A DNA stretch of 64,000 nucleotides. It comes from Fomitopsis serialis. Its lineage: Eukaryota; Basidiomycota; Agaricomycetes; Polyporales; Fomitopsidaceae. The DNA is taken from NCBI RefSeq assembly GCF_022376445.1, contig NW_025954986.1, positions 392,025 to 456,024 of the forward strand. Direction: 5' to 3'. Position 1 is the stretch's first letter. Every line of letters begins with the position of its first letter. The notes below the pieces were generated by a model that made no database searches, was not told the DNA's origin, and saw only the letters and a program-made list of their open reading frames with translations. Below are positions 62,900 to 64,000 of the stretch, in pieces. A program made the translations under genes and the position numbers.

Positions 62900-64000
62900 G
62901 TACCATACTACGGTCTCACTCGCCCGTTTGTCTGCCTGCTCGCCCACCTCCTCACCTACCTGCCTGCGCGTTCGTCGGCCGTATCTGCGCGCCGGGCATT
63001 CGCCCAGTGCGCCTGCGGTCGTCGTGCACGCGGTGCTCGTCTGTGTCTTGTGCCAGTCCCCGCCCTGAGCCCGCCCGCTCGCGCACTCATTCGCCCGTCC
63101 GCCCGTGCCCGTCCGTCCGCCCGTTCGTGGGCCCCCTCGCTCGCCCTCGCGCCCGCCCGCTCGCACCTCCTCGTCATCCCTGCACCTGTCGATCGTTCGT
63201 CGGCCGCGTGTGCGCGTAGACGTCGCAGATGTGAGCGTCGTGCAGCAGACGGGCAAATCGCCCGCTGGTCTGCTTTCCTGTCTACCCGCTCTTCCGCCTG
63301 CACGCGTTCGTCAGCGTGTCTGCGATCTACCCCTTGCCAGCTGTCTACTCACCTTGCCCATACCTTGCCCATCCCTCGCTCGCTCGTTTTCTTTCAGCTC
63401 ACTCACCCTCATACTCATCTGCTTGCCCTGCTGCCCACCGACCCATTCGTGCACCCTCTCGCCCTTCCGCTCGCCCGCCCGCTCTCTCTTCCGATCGCCC
63501 GCCCGCCCGTTCTCTCTTCCGCTCGCCCGCCCGCTCTTCCGCTCGCCCAACCGCTCGGCCGGCTCGTTCGTCCGTTCGTCCACTCATACGCCCGCTGCTC
63601 GGTCGTAGGCTACGTCCGAACGCAGGACATTGGCCCTGCGTGCTCGCTGTCGTCGTGCGCAGTGGAGGTCCGCACCCTGTACCCTCCACCCGCTCGCCGC
63701 CCGCCGGTCCGCTTGCTTACCCCGATGCCTGCGATCCGGTGGGTGTGTGTTGCTGCTCGCCCGCCCGTCCTCTTGTCTCCGCCGCGCATCCGTCGGCCGT
63801 GCCTGCACACAGGGCGTTGGCCCTGACGTGCTCGCGGTCGTCGTGTGCGTCGCGCTGCACGTCGCAGCGTCCTGTGTCAGCGTCAACGGGCGCACTCGCA
63901 TTTGTCTGCACTTACCCGGATGCCTGCGATCCGGTGGGTGTGTGTTGCTGCTCGCCCGCCCGTCCTCTTGTCTGCCCGCCGCGCATCCGTCGGCACGGCG
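62900..64000. repeat. C/T-skewed GC-rich island with hairpins, runs off the window
   Basis: The same texture and hairpins as the interior of the hAT-like element. Near the end a unit of about 197 bases starts to repeat (63717 onward and 63914 onward share CGATGCCTGCGATCCGGTGG or its close variant and the following 60 bases). Part of that unit matches 37130-37290 inside the hAT-like element (GTGCCTGCACACAGGGCG and flanks). Open frames across it are compositional. Confidence 0.75.

Overview
The window is nuclear DNA of a filamentous basidiomycete, most likely an Agaricomycete of polypore type. Genes are broken by many short introns of about 50-60 bases. The gene families are fungal: a yeast Mrx11-like FLILHELTA protein, an Sld7-like replication factor, ER glucosidase II, a DUF6532 protein and a fungal TET/JBP-like dioxygenase. 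The transposon set (Plavaka transposase, hAT relatives, LTR elements) also fits Agaricomycetes. There is no operon structure, rRNA, CRISPR array or tRNA that I could support.

Region 1, about 1-27.5 kb, is ordinary gene space. In order it holds a CHL1/DDX11 Fe-S helicase, a putative glycosylated membrane protein, a divergent pair of likely mitochondrial proteins, a one-exon unknown, a GH31 glucosidase II alpha subunit, two tandem metal-dependent cyclase genes, an Sld7-like gene, a 4CL-like acyl-CoA ligase with a peroxisomal C-terminus, a small Gly-rich membrane protein, and a PB1-like protein. A diverged second copy of the block [ligase 3' end + Gly-rich membrane protein] lies 4.1 kb further right, with the ligase part decayed. 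Several genes (GH31, cyclase A, the mitochondrial unknown) carry single-base frame breaks while their neighbours are clean. This is either young decay or consensus error.

Region 2, about 27.9-46.9 kb, is a nest of mobile DNA. A non-autonomous hAT-type element (29438-37838, 8-bp target duplication, GC-rich non-coding interior with strong hairpins) was hit by a 6.4-kb LTR element on the minus strand (30111-36488, identical 202-bp LTRs, 5-bp target duplication). Half a kilobase away is a second LTR element of the same family on the plus strand (38324-46391, identical 223-bp LTRs, 5-bp target duplication). Both carry two very long Ser/Thr/Asp/Val-rich open frames and no visible reverse transcriptase, integrase or protease. 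Their coding DNA is packed with short, often perfect hairpins that coincide with repeated peptide motifs. In one element the two frames meet in an ATGA stop-start overlap. I think this family is the most novel thing in the window.

Region 3, about 47-64 kb, starts with a second PB1-like gene. Then comes a Plavaka transposase gene split near its 3' end by a 3.08-kb, almost fully palindromic, non-coding element. That element has 59-bp perfect terminal inverted repeats and subterminal CGGCCGG sites at about 35-base spacing. After a minisatellite tract come a DUF6532 gene and a TET/JBP-like 2OG-Fe(II) dioxygenase gene in tandem. The window ends inside another GC-rich hairpin-bearing island related to the hAT interior.
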